Assembly: GCF_000765695.2 (NCBI RefSeq)
Contig: NZ_JRPB02000006.1
Coordinates: 1 to 64,000 of the forward strand
Reading direction: 5' to 3'
DNA: 64,000 bases
DNA from: Helicobacter sp. MIT 11-5569
Lineage (GTDB): Bacteria > Campylobacterota > Campylobacteria > Campylobacterales > Helicobacteraceae
Shown: piece after piece, positions 1 through 12,229 of the stretch
How positions within the stretch are numbered: the stretch's first letter is position 1
How the letters are laid out: the number at the start of each line of letters is the position of its first letter
The notes under the pieces: model-generated
What the model was told of the DNA's origin: nothing
The model's database searches: none
What the model saw: the letters and a program-made list of their open reading frames with translations, nothing else
Made by a program: the position numbers and the translations under genes

Positions 1-1317
1 AGACATCTAGCATATTATTTAACACATTTTTTAATTCTACAAGTTGTGGATTATGAGGATTCTCTATAATTCTTGCAGTTAAATTACCTTCTTCTACTGT
101 TTTTGCTGTTTTTGCAGATTGGGTAATAGCTGTTTCATCTTGCTTTAAGCCTTGTTGTGTAATCTCAATATTTTGATTAATCGCTAATGCCATTTTTCCA
201 ATCTCATCTTCTGCTTTTGGGCGGACAAGATGTGGAGGAGTTTTTGTTTCATGGTTGAGGAATTTTAGGAAATCGAAAAGCAATTTAGAGATTCCATTGA
301 GGCGATTTAATAAGGAAAGTCTAATAATCAGGAAAGATGCGATTAAAATCGCTGCTAGAACTATAATGATTCCAAAAATAACAATAAATCCAATTTTTTG
401 ATTAGCTTCCATAAAATCTTGCAAACGCACTTCTACAAGGATATACAAATCAAGTGAGCTATTATAATCCACATAAGATTCATATTTTTCTCCATTGATG
501 GTGTGGTAAATGCTAGTGCCTTGTTTTAGATTCTGTAGATACTGATAATCACTTGGTTTGCCGTCTTTACCAAAGATAAATTTATCATTTGTTTTATCCA
601 AAACAACAATTTTTCCTTGTTTTCCGATACGAATTGCATTAAGTTTTTCTGCAATAAGTTCATAAGAATCTTTCAAACCATAAGCAACAAACAAAAGTCC
701 GATTGTTTGTTGTTGTGCATTTAAAATAGGTTTATAGATAGACATATAATCTTTGCCAGCAAGTTGCACTTTTCCACGAAATACTCGCGGGTTACTTTTG
801 GTTACCTCAGCAAAAGCTGGGTGAGAGCTATTGATTGAAGTTCCAATCATTCTGTTACCTTGCTCATTTTTAAGCGAAGTAGAGATTCTTACAAACTCAT
901 TTCCTTTTCGGACAAAAATTGTTGCCACCCCGCCTGTGAGATTTGAGAAATTATCAACCAAATCTGTATTGCCAACAAGATTTATCCCATTAAACATAAG
1001 GCTTGGAATGCTTATTTGGTTAATTGTTGTAGGATTGCCAAGTTGGTAGCTAGCAGCATTTGCATTACCATAAAGAGTAAAGATTGCATTTTCAAAAAAG
1101 CTAAGAGAATTATCGCTTTCTCTAATGATTTGATTGGAGATAATTTCAAAATTTCCCTCTACTATAGATGCCATTTGAGTAATTTGCAGTTTGATTTGGT
1201 CTTGAGTAGATTTATCCATACTAGATTGATAAAAAGAACAAAAGGCACTACAATGATAAGCGCAACGATAATTTGAATACAAGAAAATTTTTTCCCAATA
1301 GAAAGTTTATTCCACAT
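1..1317 (-). pseudogene. Methyl-accepting chemotaxis protein, frameshifted, 3' end outside window
   Basis: A chemoreceptor that would sense a small ligand in the periplasm and signal to CheA. The start at 1317 has a good ribosome-binding site (AAAGGAT) and opens with MWNKLSIGKKF and a transmembrane helix rich in Ile and Val. The frame then meets a stop at about 1170. The remainder continues in another frame from an ATG at 1219: a single-Cache-like sensor domain (IYKPILNAQQQTIGLLFVAYG), a second membrane helix near 350, a HAMP-like stretch ending in EDEIGKMALAIN, and then the window edge. The break lies at 1219-1224, where one base appears to be missing. The signalling domain is beyond the window. 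The frames and domains are seen directly. Whether the break is decay, a sequencing error or phase variation is not known. Confidence 0.8.
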
Positions 1318-1363
1318 TTCCAATCCTTTGATATTGTGATTATTAATAATTGCAAAATCCTAG

Positions 1364-1369
1364 ATTATA
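1364..1369 (-). promoter_or_regulatory. -10 box for the chemoreceptor gene
   Basis: TATAAT on the minus strand about 50 bases upstream of the start at 1317. Campylobacterota housekeeping promoters depend mainly on this hexamer and often lack a clear -35 box. No sigma-28 or sigma-54 element was recognised here. The gap 1318-1638 holds only this promoter, AT-rich sequence and the rpsR terminator. Confidence 0.5.
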
Positions 1370-1590
1370 ACTAAAACAGATATAATTTAAACTAAATGGA
1401 GTTAATATTTTTTTGACTTTTTGGTTGATTGTTACATTTCATTTCATCATTAAAATTTTATGATAGTAGAATCCTAAATCTACTAAATGTTTAATAAAAA
1501 ATAACTCAACTAAAAAAGAATGAAAAAGCGTAAAATAATTTTTAAAATTAGCAGAAAGCCTAGTTTTTATTTAAATCTTTAGAGAAGAAA

Positions 1591-1619
1591 TCTTACTCTC
1601 CAAACAAGGGAGAATAAGA
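1591..1619 (-). terminator. Rho-independent terminator after rpsR
   Basis: Inverted repeat with arms 1591-1601 and 1609-1619 (ten pairs and one A/C mismatch) around a 7-base loop. On the minus strand it is followed by TTTCTTCTCT. It lies 20 bases past the rpsR stop and would end the ruvC-to-rpsR run. Confidence 0.65.
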
Positions 1620-1638
1620 AATCTGCATTCACCTAACT

Positions 1639-1896
1639 TTAGATTTTGAAAGGATTTTCTACTACTTTTTTACGATCTACAATATAAGGGATTAATGCCA
1701 TATGTCTTGCGCGTTTAATCGCCACCTCTACGCGCTCTTGCCATTTTTTAGAATTTCCTGTTAAACGGCGTGGCATAATTTTATAACGCTCCGATAGGGA
1801 GTGTTTAAGCATATCCACATCTTTGTAATCAATAAATTCAATTTTTGCCTCTGTATAACGGCAATATCTTTTTGAGTATCGTTTTTTCTCTGCCAT
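1639..1896 (-). CDS. rpsR: 30S ribosomal protein S18
   Basis: S18 binds S6 and 16S rRNA in the platform of the small subunit. The 85-residue protein has the typical S18 core, with [31 protein letters not shown] and RHMALIPY in order, and the normal length. It is the last gene of rpsF-ssb-rpsR, starting 9 bases after the ssb stop, and is followed by a terminator. The same three-gene order is widespread in bacteria, and co-expression of S6 and S18 fits their joint assembly. Confidence 0.97.
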   Translation of the reverse strand: MAEKKRYSKRYCRYTEAKIEFIDYKDVDMLKHSLSERYKIMPRRLTGNSKKWQERVEVAIKRARHMALIPYIVDRKKVVENPFKI

Positions 1897-1905
1897 AATG
1901 TTCCT

Positions 1906-2475
1906 TTAAAATGGTATTTCTTCATCGTTAATATCAATGACTGGAATCTCATCTTCTTTTGGTGGCTTTTGTTGGGCTCTTGGCTTTGCTTGATAGTTTG
2001 ATTGCGCATCATAACTATTGTAATTGCTTTGGTTGTTATAGTTTTGATTAGAGTTTCCACCATAACCTGCGTTATATCCACCTTGCCCATAATCTTCTTG
2101 ATAATCGTTATTTGGATTATAGCCCCCATGATTTGGGATTCCGCCTTCATTCCTTGAACCTAGCATTTGCATACTTTCTGCTGTAATGCTATGTTTGTTT
2201 CGCTTTTGTCCATTATTATCTGTCCAACTCTCCAATACCAAACGTCCCTCAATTAAAACTTGAGAACCGCGTCTTAAATATTGATTTGCCACTTCAGCAG
2301 TGCGACCAAAAAGATTGACATCTACAAAACACACTTCCTCACCTTGTGAACCATCTTGTTTTTTGTAGCGGCGATTTGTAGCAAGTCCAATTTTTGCTAA
2401 TGCGCTTCCATTTGGCAAATAACGCAATTCAACATCGCGTGTTAAATTTCCAACTAAAATGACTTTGTTAAACAT
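1906..2475 (-). CDS. ssb: Single-stranded DNA-binding protein
   Basis: SSB coats single-stranded DNA in replication, repair and recombination, and recruits partner proteins through its C-terminal tail. The OB fold covers about residues 1-110 (MFNKVILVGNLTRDVELRY, then the strand GRLVLESW). A Gly, Asn, Gln and Tyr-rich linker follows, and the last residues are the acidic tip DINDEEIPF, which is the standard partner-binding motif. The 189-residue length is normal. It sits between rpsF and rpsR with about 10 bases on each side. In a transformable organism SSB also protects incoming DNA. Confidence 0.97.
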   Translation of the reverse strand: MFNKVILVGNLTRDVELRYLPNGSALAKIGLATNRRYKKQDGSQGEEVCFVDVNLFGRTAEVANQYLRRGSQVLIEGRLVLESWTDNNGQKRNKHSITAESMQMLGSRNEGGIPNHGGYNPNNDYQEDYGQGGYNAGYGGNSNQNYNNQSNYNSYDAQSNYQAKPRAQQKPPKEDEIPVIDINDEEIPF

Positions 2476-2485
2476 CTAATATCCT

Positions 2486-2872
2486 TTAAGCTTCTTGAGG
2501 CTTATCCTCTGTATCTTTTAAAGGAGTGGATTTTTTGTTATTCACCGCTCTATCTACTAATGTTTCCCATGCTTTTTGCTCTTTTTTGCTTTCATATTTA
2601 ATCACAATAAAGCGTAAAATCTCTTCGTTAATGCGATACAAACGCTCTAGTTCTAAAACAAGCTTTGGTTCTGCTTTAAAATAAATCACAAAATAATAAC
2701 CGCGCTTATTTTTCTTAATTTCATAAGCAAGGTTGCGCATTCCCATATCTAAAGTTGCACTAATTTCCCCGCCATTATTAAGGATTGCAGCTTTGTAAAA
2801 ATCAATCTTTTGAGTGATTTCTTCTTGTGTCAAAGTGGGTTTAACCACAAACATAGTTTCATAAAAACGCAT
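2486..2872 (-). CDS. rpsF: 30S ribosomal protein S6
   Basis: S6 pairs with S18 on the small-subunit platform. The 128-residue protein starts [15 protein letters not shown] and carries the [13 protein letters not shown] and [14 protein letters not shown] segments typical of S6, with a charged C-terminal extension. The ribosome-binding site AAGGAG precedes the ATG. It heads rpsF-ssb-rpsR, and the upstream gap contains a strong hairpin (2893-2919) that may control the operon. Confidence 0.97.
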   Translation of the reverse strand: MRFYETMFVVKPTLTQEEITQKIDFYKAAILNNGGEISATLDMGMRNLAYEIKKNKRGYYFVIYFKAEPKLVLELERLYRINEEILRFIVIKYESKKEQKAWETLVDRAVNNKKSTPLKDTEDKPQEA

Positions 2873-2892
2873 AAAGTCTCCTTATGGATTTT

Positions 2893-2919
2893 TTGCCCTT
2901 TTGCGCTTCAAAAGAGCAA
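2893..2919 (-). promoter_or_regulatory. Hairpin in the rpsF leader
   Basis: Arms 2893-2903 and 2909-2919 form an 11-pair stem (one G-U on the minus strand) with a 5-base loop, ending 20 bases before the rpsF start. A run of A, not T, follows on the minus strand, so it does not look like a holA terminator. CTTAT and ATAAG further out could extend it. S6-S18 is known to autoregulate through an rpsF leader in other bacteria. I did not see the CCG loop of that motif, so the role is open. Confidence 0.4.
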
Positions 2920-2969
2920 GGATTTTTATAAGTTTTTTACAATTTTTACAAAATGTAAAGGGGTTGATT

Positions 2970-3983
2970 TTACCTTAAAATTGCTTGGATTTTTATTAAA
3001 GTGCTTAAAAATCCATTACCACGATTCATTCCTTTAAACGATTCTTCGCGCCAAGTGTTTAAAATAAAAAAAATTGACTCATATTGCGTTTCTTTAATCA
3101 TCGTAGCAAACGCTTTCTTTTTTTCCAATATAGCTTTTGGGGGATTATAGCCTAAGGCTTCTGCTAAGTTGGAATCCCCTTTTAATCGAATATGAATCTT
3201 TAGCAAAAATAGCACAAAAAAATACTTTTGCACGACACTTATGAGTTGCTTTTCTTCAAAGCCTTGTTCTAAAAATTGCGAGAGTTTGTCAAAATAAGGT
3301 TTTTTAAGTAGTAATAATTCTAAAATCTCATCAACCTCAACACTGCCTAATCCATAACCTAAATTATCGACAATTTCTGCGGTAATTTCTTGGTCAAAGA
3401 TTCCATATTTTCTAAGCTCTGCAATGCTCAATCCCAAATCAAGATTTTGCTGTTCAAAAATCCTATGCAGTAGAAAATTTGGAATCTTGATTTTTAGCTC
3501 CTTTGCATATTCTTGCAAAATTGGCATTGCTTCATTGAAATTTGGTGCAAAAAAGCGCACTTCAAACACTCCATTTTTTGCTTGATTGAAGCTACTAACC
3601 ATACTTTTAGCGTCCGCCATATATTCCATAATTGTTTTATTATCTGCTTGATAAAATTCTAAAATCAAAGCTCCATTTCCATTTTTTAGCAAAGATTCTA
3701 CAAGCGTATCAAGCTGTTTTTTTGGAATCTTTTTATCGACTTTTATCCATACTAATGCTGCATCACCAAAAAGTGAGCCTTGCGAAAAACAGCTTAATGC
3801 GTTTTCAAAATCAAACTCACCAAAATAAAAGCTATTTTTCTCATATCCCTTTTCTAAAAAAATTTTTGCAATTTTTTCTCCATAATGTCCTATTAAAAAT
3901 ATATCCGCTCCATAAAGCAAAATTGCGCGAATTCCTGAAGCATTACTTGCAAGTTTTGCGTCTAATTCTTTTTTATACATCAT
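2970..3983 (-). CDS. holA: DNA polymerase III delta subunit
   Basis: Delta opens the beta clamp in the clamp-loader complex. The 337-residue protein is divergent but has the expected length and HolA-like layout: an N-terminal AAA-like part with LYGADIFLIGHYGEKI near residue 20, and a helical C-terminal collar part (LISVVQKYFFVLFLLKIH). The assignment also rests on position, since holA follows rnr and precedes rpsF in H. pylori as I recall it. Its ATGATG start overlaps the rnr stop, so translation is coupled. Confidence 0.8.
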   Translation of the reverse strand: MMYKKELDAKLASNASGIRAILLYGADIFLIGHYGEKIAKIFLEKGYEKNSFYFGEFDFENALSCFSQGSLFGDAALVWIKVDKKIPKKQLDTLVESLLKNGNGALILEFYQADNKTIMEYMADAKSMVSSFNQAKNGVFEVRFFAPNFNEAMPILQEYAKELKIKIPNFLLHRIFEQQNLDLGLSIAELRKYGIFDQEITAEIVDNLGYGLGSVEVDEILELLLLKKPYFDKLSQFLEQGFEEKQLISVVQKYFFVLFLLKIHIRLKGDSNLAEALGYNPPKAILEKKKAFATMIKETQYESIFFILNTWREESFKGMNRGNGFLSTLIKIQAILR

Positions 3984-6130
3984 TTACCCTTGCGCTTATG
4001 ACGTGGCTTAAAGCTTGAACTTTTGCTTCTTTTCTTAATATTTTTACCCATTTTTTTAGCATTGAGTTTTGCCTTTTCTCTTACATTTTGTAGTTTTTGG
4101 TGTGTTTTTGTAAAAAGATATTTAGAAATTTGTGCATTTTGGATTCCAAATCCTTCATTAAAACTTTCCAAGATTCTACCATACACCTTTGTTGTAGCAA
4201 GATTAACATCTACAATTTGCACACACACTTTTTGGTATTTTACTCCTGTCCCTTTTAAGCATACAACACGCGCACCTTGAAGCGGGGGTGTGGTTAGCAC
4301 AATAAGCTCTGGGCGTTTATCATTAATCACCACTCCTAAATATGCTTGCCCGATTTTTTTATACAAATACCGCGCAAATTTTCTATCTTTAAAATCCATT
4401 TCTATTTTTGCGACTTCTCTTTCTTTTTGGCTTAAATTCTCACAAATTTGCGGGAGAGATTCTAGGGATTCTTGATTGAGTTTTATTTTTGCTTTTAAGA
4501 TTCTGTGTAATAGCAAATCACTATAACGCCGAATCGGGGAAGTAAAATGGCTATACATTTCAAACCCCAAACCAAAATGCCCAATATTATGACTTGCATA
4601 AAATGCTTGTTGCATTGATTTAATAATGAGTTTATCCACTTCTGCTGCCATATTAGAATCTTTGACTAAAGTTTGGATTTCTAAAATTGCTTTGTGGAAT
4701 TCTTTTGTATTTTTTGGAATCGTATTTTTTTGGTAGATTCCAAGCAGTCTAAATTCTGCAAATAAATCTTGAATGCTTGCTTGCTTAGGTGCGTCATGCA
4801 CGCGGTAAATCCCTAATTTTAACCGCTCATCTCCTTGCGTGCTTTGTTTGCTTTGCAAAATGGCGCTTTGGATATTTGCAAGAAGCATACATTCTTCTAC
4901 AAGTTGATGACTTTGCGTTTGGGATTCTATCTTTAGATCTTTTAATTCTAAATTTTTATCTAGCTCCATAACACTATCATCGCCTAAAAAATCAAATCCA
5001 TTTTTCAAACGCTTCTGTCGCAACTTTTGTGCTAAGGCATTTAGAGAAAAAAGCATTGGTTTTAAAGCTGGCTTTATTTCTTTGCTTTGTTTTGTGTTTA
5101 AAAATGTATCAACAGCTTCATAAGTTAGCTTTTGGCGCACTTTAATCACTGCTTCAAAAAGCTCACTATTTAGCACTACTTTTGTGCGTTTATGCAAGCG
5201 GATTTTCCAAACCATTGCGAGACGCAATTTTCCTTCGCTTAACGAACAAAGATTCTCACTTAAAACCCTTGGCAGCATAGGAATAGATTTATGTGGAAAA
5301 TACACACTAAATCCCCGCGCCTTTGCTTCAATATCAAGAGCGGAATCCTTAGAAACATAGTAACTCACATCAGCAATTGCGACATAAAGTGTAGAATTTT
5401 CATCATCATAAAAAATTGCATCATCATGATCTTTTGCCCCAACAGGGTCAATCGCACAAAAAGGCAAATACGTGCAATTCACCCTTTCTTTAAAATCCTT
5501 TAAATGCACAGCTTTAAAACTATCAGCTTGAAGCTCTGCTTGCAAGCTAAAAGATTCTTGTCTATTGTATAAATGCAATGCAATGCTCTCATCAATTCTA
5601 GGGTCGCTTAATGCCCCTAAAATCTCTAAAATTTCACCATTTTTTGGATTTAATTTTAAAATTGTATTTGGTGGCAATGTTTTTAAGGATTTTTGTGAAG
5701 CTTTAATCTTATAAGGAATCTCATTTGGAATTGAGATTGCCATACAATCTAATTTATATTTTTCTAAATAGCAAAGCACGCTATTTTCTTTTGTTTCTAG
5801 GATTTGAATCACTTTTGCATAAACACGTGTATTGCGCTGTTTATTTAGCATTTTTGCTAGCACAATATCACCCTTTTGTGCTCCTTTTAATAAATTTTTC
5901 TCCACAAGCCAATCACGTGCTTTTCCTTTTGGCAATGGAATCACAAAGCCATAGCCTTCTTTTGCTAATTCTATCTCACCAATACAAAAATGTTTTTTTA
6001 ACACATAGCAATTTTTACGCACTTCTAACACATCAAGAATACGTAAAGATTCTAAAGTTTTTAAAAAAGATTCTGCAAGTTTAAAATCAAGTGGAATCCC
6101 ATTTTTAAGTAAATTTAAAAATTCAAGCAT
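3980..6130 (-). CDS. rnr: Ribonuclease R (RNB family exoribonuclease)
   Basis: A 3'-to-5' hydrolytic exoribonuclease that degrades structured RNA. The 716-residue protein has an N-terminal cold-shock-like region (GEIELAKEGYGFVIPLP), the RNB catalytic domain with CAIDPVGAKDHDDAIFYDD near residue 230 (the acidic metal-binding cluster), and SHNIGHFGLGFEMYSHFTSP with SPIRRYSDLLLHR. An S1-like end and a very basic lysine-rich tail follow. It overlaps thyX by 8 bases and holA by 4 bases. The homologue in H. pylori is called VacB. Confidence 0.95.
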   Translation of the reverse strand: MLEFLNLLKNGIPLDFKLAESFLKTLESLRILDVLEVRKNCYVLKKHFCIGEIELAKEGYGFVIPLPKGKARDWLVEKNLLKGAQKGDIVLAKMLNKQRNTRVYAKVIQILETKENSVLCYLEKYKLDCMAISIPNEIPYKIKASQKSLKTLPPNTILKLNPKNGEILEILGALSDPRIDESIALHLYNRQESFSLQAELQADSFKAVHLKDFKERVNCTYLPFCAIDPVGAKDHDDAIFYDDENSTLYVAIADVSYYVSKDSALDIEAKARGFSVYFPHKSIPMLPRVLSENLCSLSEGKLRLAMVWKIRLHKRTKVVLNSELFEAVIKVRQKLTYEAVDTFLNTKQSKEIKPALKPMLFSLNALAQKLRQKRLKNGFDFLGDDSVMELDKNLELKDLKIESQTQSHQLVEECMLLANIQSAILQSKQSTQGDERLKLGIYRVHDAPKQASIQDLFAEFRLLGIYQKNTIPKNTKEFHKAILEIQTLVKDSNMAAEVDKLIIKSMQQAFYASHNIGHFGLGFEMYSHFTSPIRRYSDLLLHRILKAKIKLNQESLESLPQICENLSQKEREVAKIEMDFKDRKFARYLYKKIGQAYLGVVINDKRPELIVLTTPPLQGARVVCLKGTGVKYQKVCVQIVDVNLATTKVYGRILESFNEGFGIQNAQISKYLFTKTHQKLQNVREKAKLNAKKMGKNIKKRSKSSSFKPRHKRKGK

Positions 6131-6749
6131 CGCTTAATACGGCACTAAAAATGAATTGATGTTCTTGTGGAAGTGTGTCAAAAATCTTTAACGCCAAATC
6201 TCTAATCTCCCATAAAGCAGCTTTTGAGCTACGCAAAGCTAAGAAATTTTGCAAACTCCTTGCATTAATACTCCAAGTAAGTTCTGTTTTATAAGATTCT
6301 GGCATTGCAAATTTTGCTAAATCATTACTAATATTTGTAACAAGTAATTTTCTTAAAGATTCTAACGCATACATTGAAGCTTCATTAACAGCTTGATTGC
6401 TTGTAAAGACTATAAATTTTTCTGCTCTTTTAAGATTATCTTCACAAAAAGGCAAAAAGGATTCTTCTTCTTTAAGCTCTTTTAATGTGTAACGACTGGA
6501 TTTCACGCTTAGAGATGCCATTCTATGCCTTGCTAATTCTTGCAAACAAGCTCTACTGATTCCTTGAATATAAAAGGTATAATTTAAATGTTCCAAAGTC
6601 GAAGCATGTTTAAATTTATTACCAACTTTATCGATTAATTCTTTATCTTTTTCCCCGCCATTATCGCCTTTTTCAAAACTTTGCCAACAAGTGCGAATCG
6701 CGTGAGAGCAGATGTTTAAATTTGTATAAGATAACAATTCTATTTGCAT
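6123..6749 (-). CDS. thyX: FAD-dependent thymidylate synthase ThyX
   Basis: Makes dTMP from dUMP using methylenetetrahydrofolate, FAD and NADPH. It replaces ThyA in most Campylobacterota. The defining motif RHR-X7-S is present as [11 protein letters not shown] at residues 74-84, followed by SRYT. The 208-residue length is normal. Its start overlaps the end of ruvC by 10 bases and its end overlaps rnr by 8, so it is translated within a tightly packed operon. No thyA was seen in the window. Confidence 0.96.
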   Translation of the reverse strand: MQIELLSYTNLNICSHAIRTCWQSFEKGDNGGEKDKELIDKVGNKFKHASTLEHLNYTFYIQGISRACLQELARHRMASLSVKSSRYTLKELKEEESFLPFCEDNLKRAEKFIVFTSNQAVNEASMYALESLRKLLVTNISNDLAKFAMPESYKTELTWSINARSLQNFLALRSSKAALWEIRDLALKIFDTLPQEHQFIFSAVLSDA

Positions 6750-7231
6750 GTTTGTCCTTTTTGGAATTTAAGTCGTTGTGCATGCGCGATTGCAATAGCA
6801 ATAGCATCAGTAATATCTAAGGGTTTGATGTCGCTTTTAATGCCCAAAAGTCGCTTAACCATAAAAGCAACTTGTTCTTTTGTTGCTTTTCCATTACCTG
6901 TTAATGCTTTTTTGACTTGCAAAGGCGTGTATTCAGCAAAATTTCCTAATTCTTGCAGAATCTTAAGGCTTAAAGCACCCCTAAATTGTGCAAGCTTAAT
7001 CACGCTTTTTGGATTATACGCATAAAACATATCTTCAATTGCTACACTATTAATATGATGCTGCTTTAATACCAAATCAATCCCTTCAACAAATTCTACA
7101 ATTTGGTCTTGTAAAATCCTTTCTTTGATTTTGATTAAACCTGCTTCAACTAAAGAAATTGCGCCATTTTCTAATTTTATAATCGCATAACCACAATTTC
7201 TACTTCCCGGGTCAATGCCTAAAATATTCAT
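6740..7231 (-). CDS. ruvC: Holliday junction endonuclease RuvC
   Basis: Resolves Holliday junctions with RuvAB during recombination. The 163-residue protein starts [18 protein letters not shown] (first catalytic Asp at residue 7). It carries [13 protein letters not shown] with the catalytic Glu, and ends with the acidic pair in [15 protein letters not shown]. It is the first gene of the minus-strand run and diverges from dnaA across the origin. RuvA and RuvB are not in this window. Confidence 0.96.
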   Translation of the reverse strand: MNILGIDPGSRNCGYAIIKLENGAISLVEAGLIKIKERILQDQIVEFVEGIDLVLKQHHINSVAIEDMFYAYNPKSVIKLAQFRGALSLKILQELGNFAEYTPLQVKKALTGNGKATKEQVAFMVKRLLGIKSDIKPLDITDAIAIAIAHAQRLKFQKGQTCK

Positions 7232-7366
7232 TCTATCCCTAAGTAAAATATTTCTGAGATTCTACTAAAGTTATTTATTTTTATAGATTAAATCAAAAAA
7301 TTTGCTAAAATTTCATCATCTATTCACATCTTTTTCACATTCTGTGAATAACCTTTGGAGTTTCCT
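7232..7366. other. Chromosomal origin region, upstream half (oriC)
   Basis: The ruvC-dnaA intergenic region. Three DnaA-box-like 9-mers are clustered: CTATTCACA at 7320-7328 and TTTTTCACA at 7331-7339 on the plus strand, and a perfect TTATTCACA at 7343-7351 on the minus strand. The flank at 7241-7310 is very AT-rich and could be the unwinding element. Genes on both sides run away from this point. H. pylori has a two-part origin flanking dnaA, so this could be one half. The boxes are seen; origin function is inferred. Confidence 0.75.
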
Positions 7367-8659
7367 TTGCATTCTATTCTTTTGCAGCTAAAAAACGAAA
7401 TTACACCTTTTGAATTTGATAATTACATTGCTCAAATTTCTTATAATGAAAAATACTCACGTGATGATAGAATTGTTTTAAATGCACCAAATATGTTTAT
7501 TGCAAGATGGGTAAAAACAAAATATGCTGATAAAATTGCACATTTATTTGAAATTCATAATGGATTTAAACCTGAAATCATCGTAGAAGTGCTAAATCCT
7601 AATAAAAAGAAAGAAAATAAGCCTAACATACGCAAACAAAATAGTGCTTCAAATCTTAATCCTTCTTTTACTTTTGCTTCTTTTGTCGTAGGAAATTCTA
7701 ATAATTTTGCTTTTAATGTCGCAAAAGCTGTGGCGCAAAATCAAAGCACAAGTTATAATCCTTTGGTAATTTATGGCAACACAGGGTTAGGAAAGACACA
7801 TTTATTAAATGCGATTGGAAATACAAATGTCAGTGTAGGTAAAAATGTTATTTACACAACAAGTGAGCAATTTTTAAATGATTTTTATTTACATATCCGC
7901 AATCGAACAATGGAAAGATTCCGCGAAAAATACCGCGCATGCGATTATCTTCTTATTGATGATATTCAATTTTTAAGTGGAAAAGACCAAATTCAAGAAG
8001 AGTTTTTTCACACTTTTAATGAACTAAAAGAAAACAACAAACAAATTGTGCTAACTTCTGACCGCCCACCTAAAGATATGAAGGGTTTAGAAGAACGTCT
8101 AAAAACACGCTTTACTTCTGGATTACTTGCAGATATTCAACCTCCAGAATTAGAAACAAAAATCAATATTATCCGTGCAAAATGTGAATTAGATGGAATC
8201 CACTTAAATGATAATATTATTAATTTCATCGCTGCAAATATTAATGATAATATCCGCGAGATTGAAGGCGTGCTTGTTAAACTTAGCTTTTCTATGAATG
8301 TTACAAATATCCAAGAAATTAATCTTGAATTTATTAAAGAAATTTTAAAAGAATATATTAAAGAATCTAAAGAAAGCGTAAATATGGATTCTATTATTGA
8401 TACAGTTGCGAAATATTATAATATTAAACCTTCTGATATTAAAAGCAAAAGTCGCTCTAAAAATATTGTAACAGCGCGTAAAATTGTCATTTATCTAGCA
8501 CGCACGCTCACACCAAATTCAATGCCCTATCTTGCAAATTTCTTTGGAATGAAAGACCACAGCACAGTTAGCAAAGCAATGAAAAGTATCCAAACTGAAA
8601 TCAATGAAAATCAAAACTTCAAAACCATTGTTGAAGAAATTAAAAATAAGATAAAATAA
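7367..8659 (+). CDS. dnaA: Chromosomal replication initiator DnaA
   Basis: Binds DnaA boxes and melts the origin. Domain I is at the N terminus, a short linker with KKKENKPNIRKQN follows, then AAA+ domain III with Walker A GNTGLGKTH and Walker B LLIDDIQFL. Domain IV ends with the DNA-binding signature near MKDHSTVSKAMKSI. The start chosen is TTG at 7367, because GGAG lies six bases upstream and this gives an N terminus (MHSILLQLKNEI) like the Campylobacter protein. An in-frame TTG at 7355 is possible but has no suitable binding site. The protein is then 430 residues. Confidence 0.95.
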   Translation: MHSILLQLKNEITPFEFDNYIAQISYNEKYSRDDRIVLNAPNMFIARWVKTKYADKIAHLFEIHNGFKPEIIVEVLNPNKKKENKPNIRKQNSASNLNPSFTFASFVVGNSNNFAFNVAKAVAQNQSTSYNPLVIYGNTGLGKTHLLNAIGNTNVSVGKNVIYTTSEQFLNDFYLHIRNRTMERFREKYRACDYLLIDDIQFLSGKDQIQEEFFHTFNELKENNKQIVLTSDRPPKDMKGLEERLKTRFTSGLLADIQPPELETKINIIRAKCELDGIHLNDNIINFIAANINDNIREIEGVLVKLSFSMNVTNIQEINLEFIKEILKEYIKESKESVNMDSIIDTVAKYYNIKPSDIKSKSRSKNIVTARKIVIYLARTLTPNSMPYLANFFGMKDHSTVSKAMKSIQTEINENQNFKTIVEEIKNKIK

Positions 8660-8749
8660 TTCCTTTAAATACAATCCAAACAAACTTTTGCTAAAATTGT
8701 GCATTAATGTGAAATTCCAAATAACATTTGCACACGAAAAAAACCTTAA

Positions 8750-8807
8750 TTTTAGAAGTTTATAGTAGTTATTCAACAATTCAACCACCCTACTAACACT
8801 TCTAAAA
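8750..8807 (+). other. Long hairpin between dnaA and dnaN, possible second origin half
   Basis: TTTTAGAAGT at 8750-8759 pairs with ACTTCTAAAA at 8798-8807, and TAGTAG at 8763-8768 pairs with CTACTA at 8790-8795, giving a two-part stem. The apical loop opens with TTATTCAAC at 8769-8777, two mismatches from a DnaA box. The gap 8660-8831 has no gene. It could be a transcriptional pause or terminator, an element in the dnaN leader, or the downstream part of a bipartite origin. Confidence 0.45.
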
Positions 8808-8831
8808 ATTTAAAATAATAAAGGAGCTTTT

Positions 8832-12220
<3,389 letters not shown>

Positions 12221-12229
12221 GAAAATTTT

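Noticed and set aside
831-1276. Two plus-strand open frames of 72 and 86 codons
   Set aside because: They lie opposite the chemoreceptor coding sequence and have no protein-like features or binding sites.
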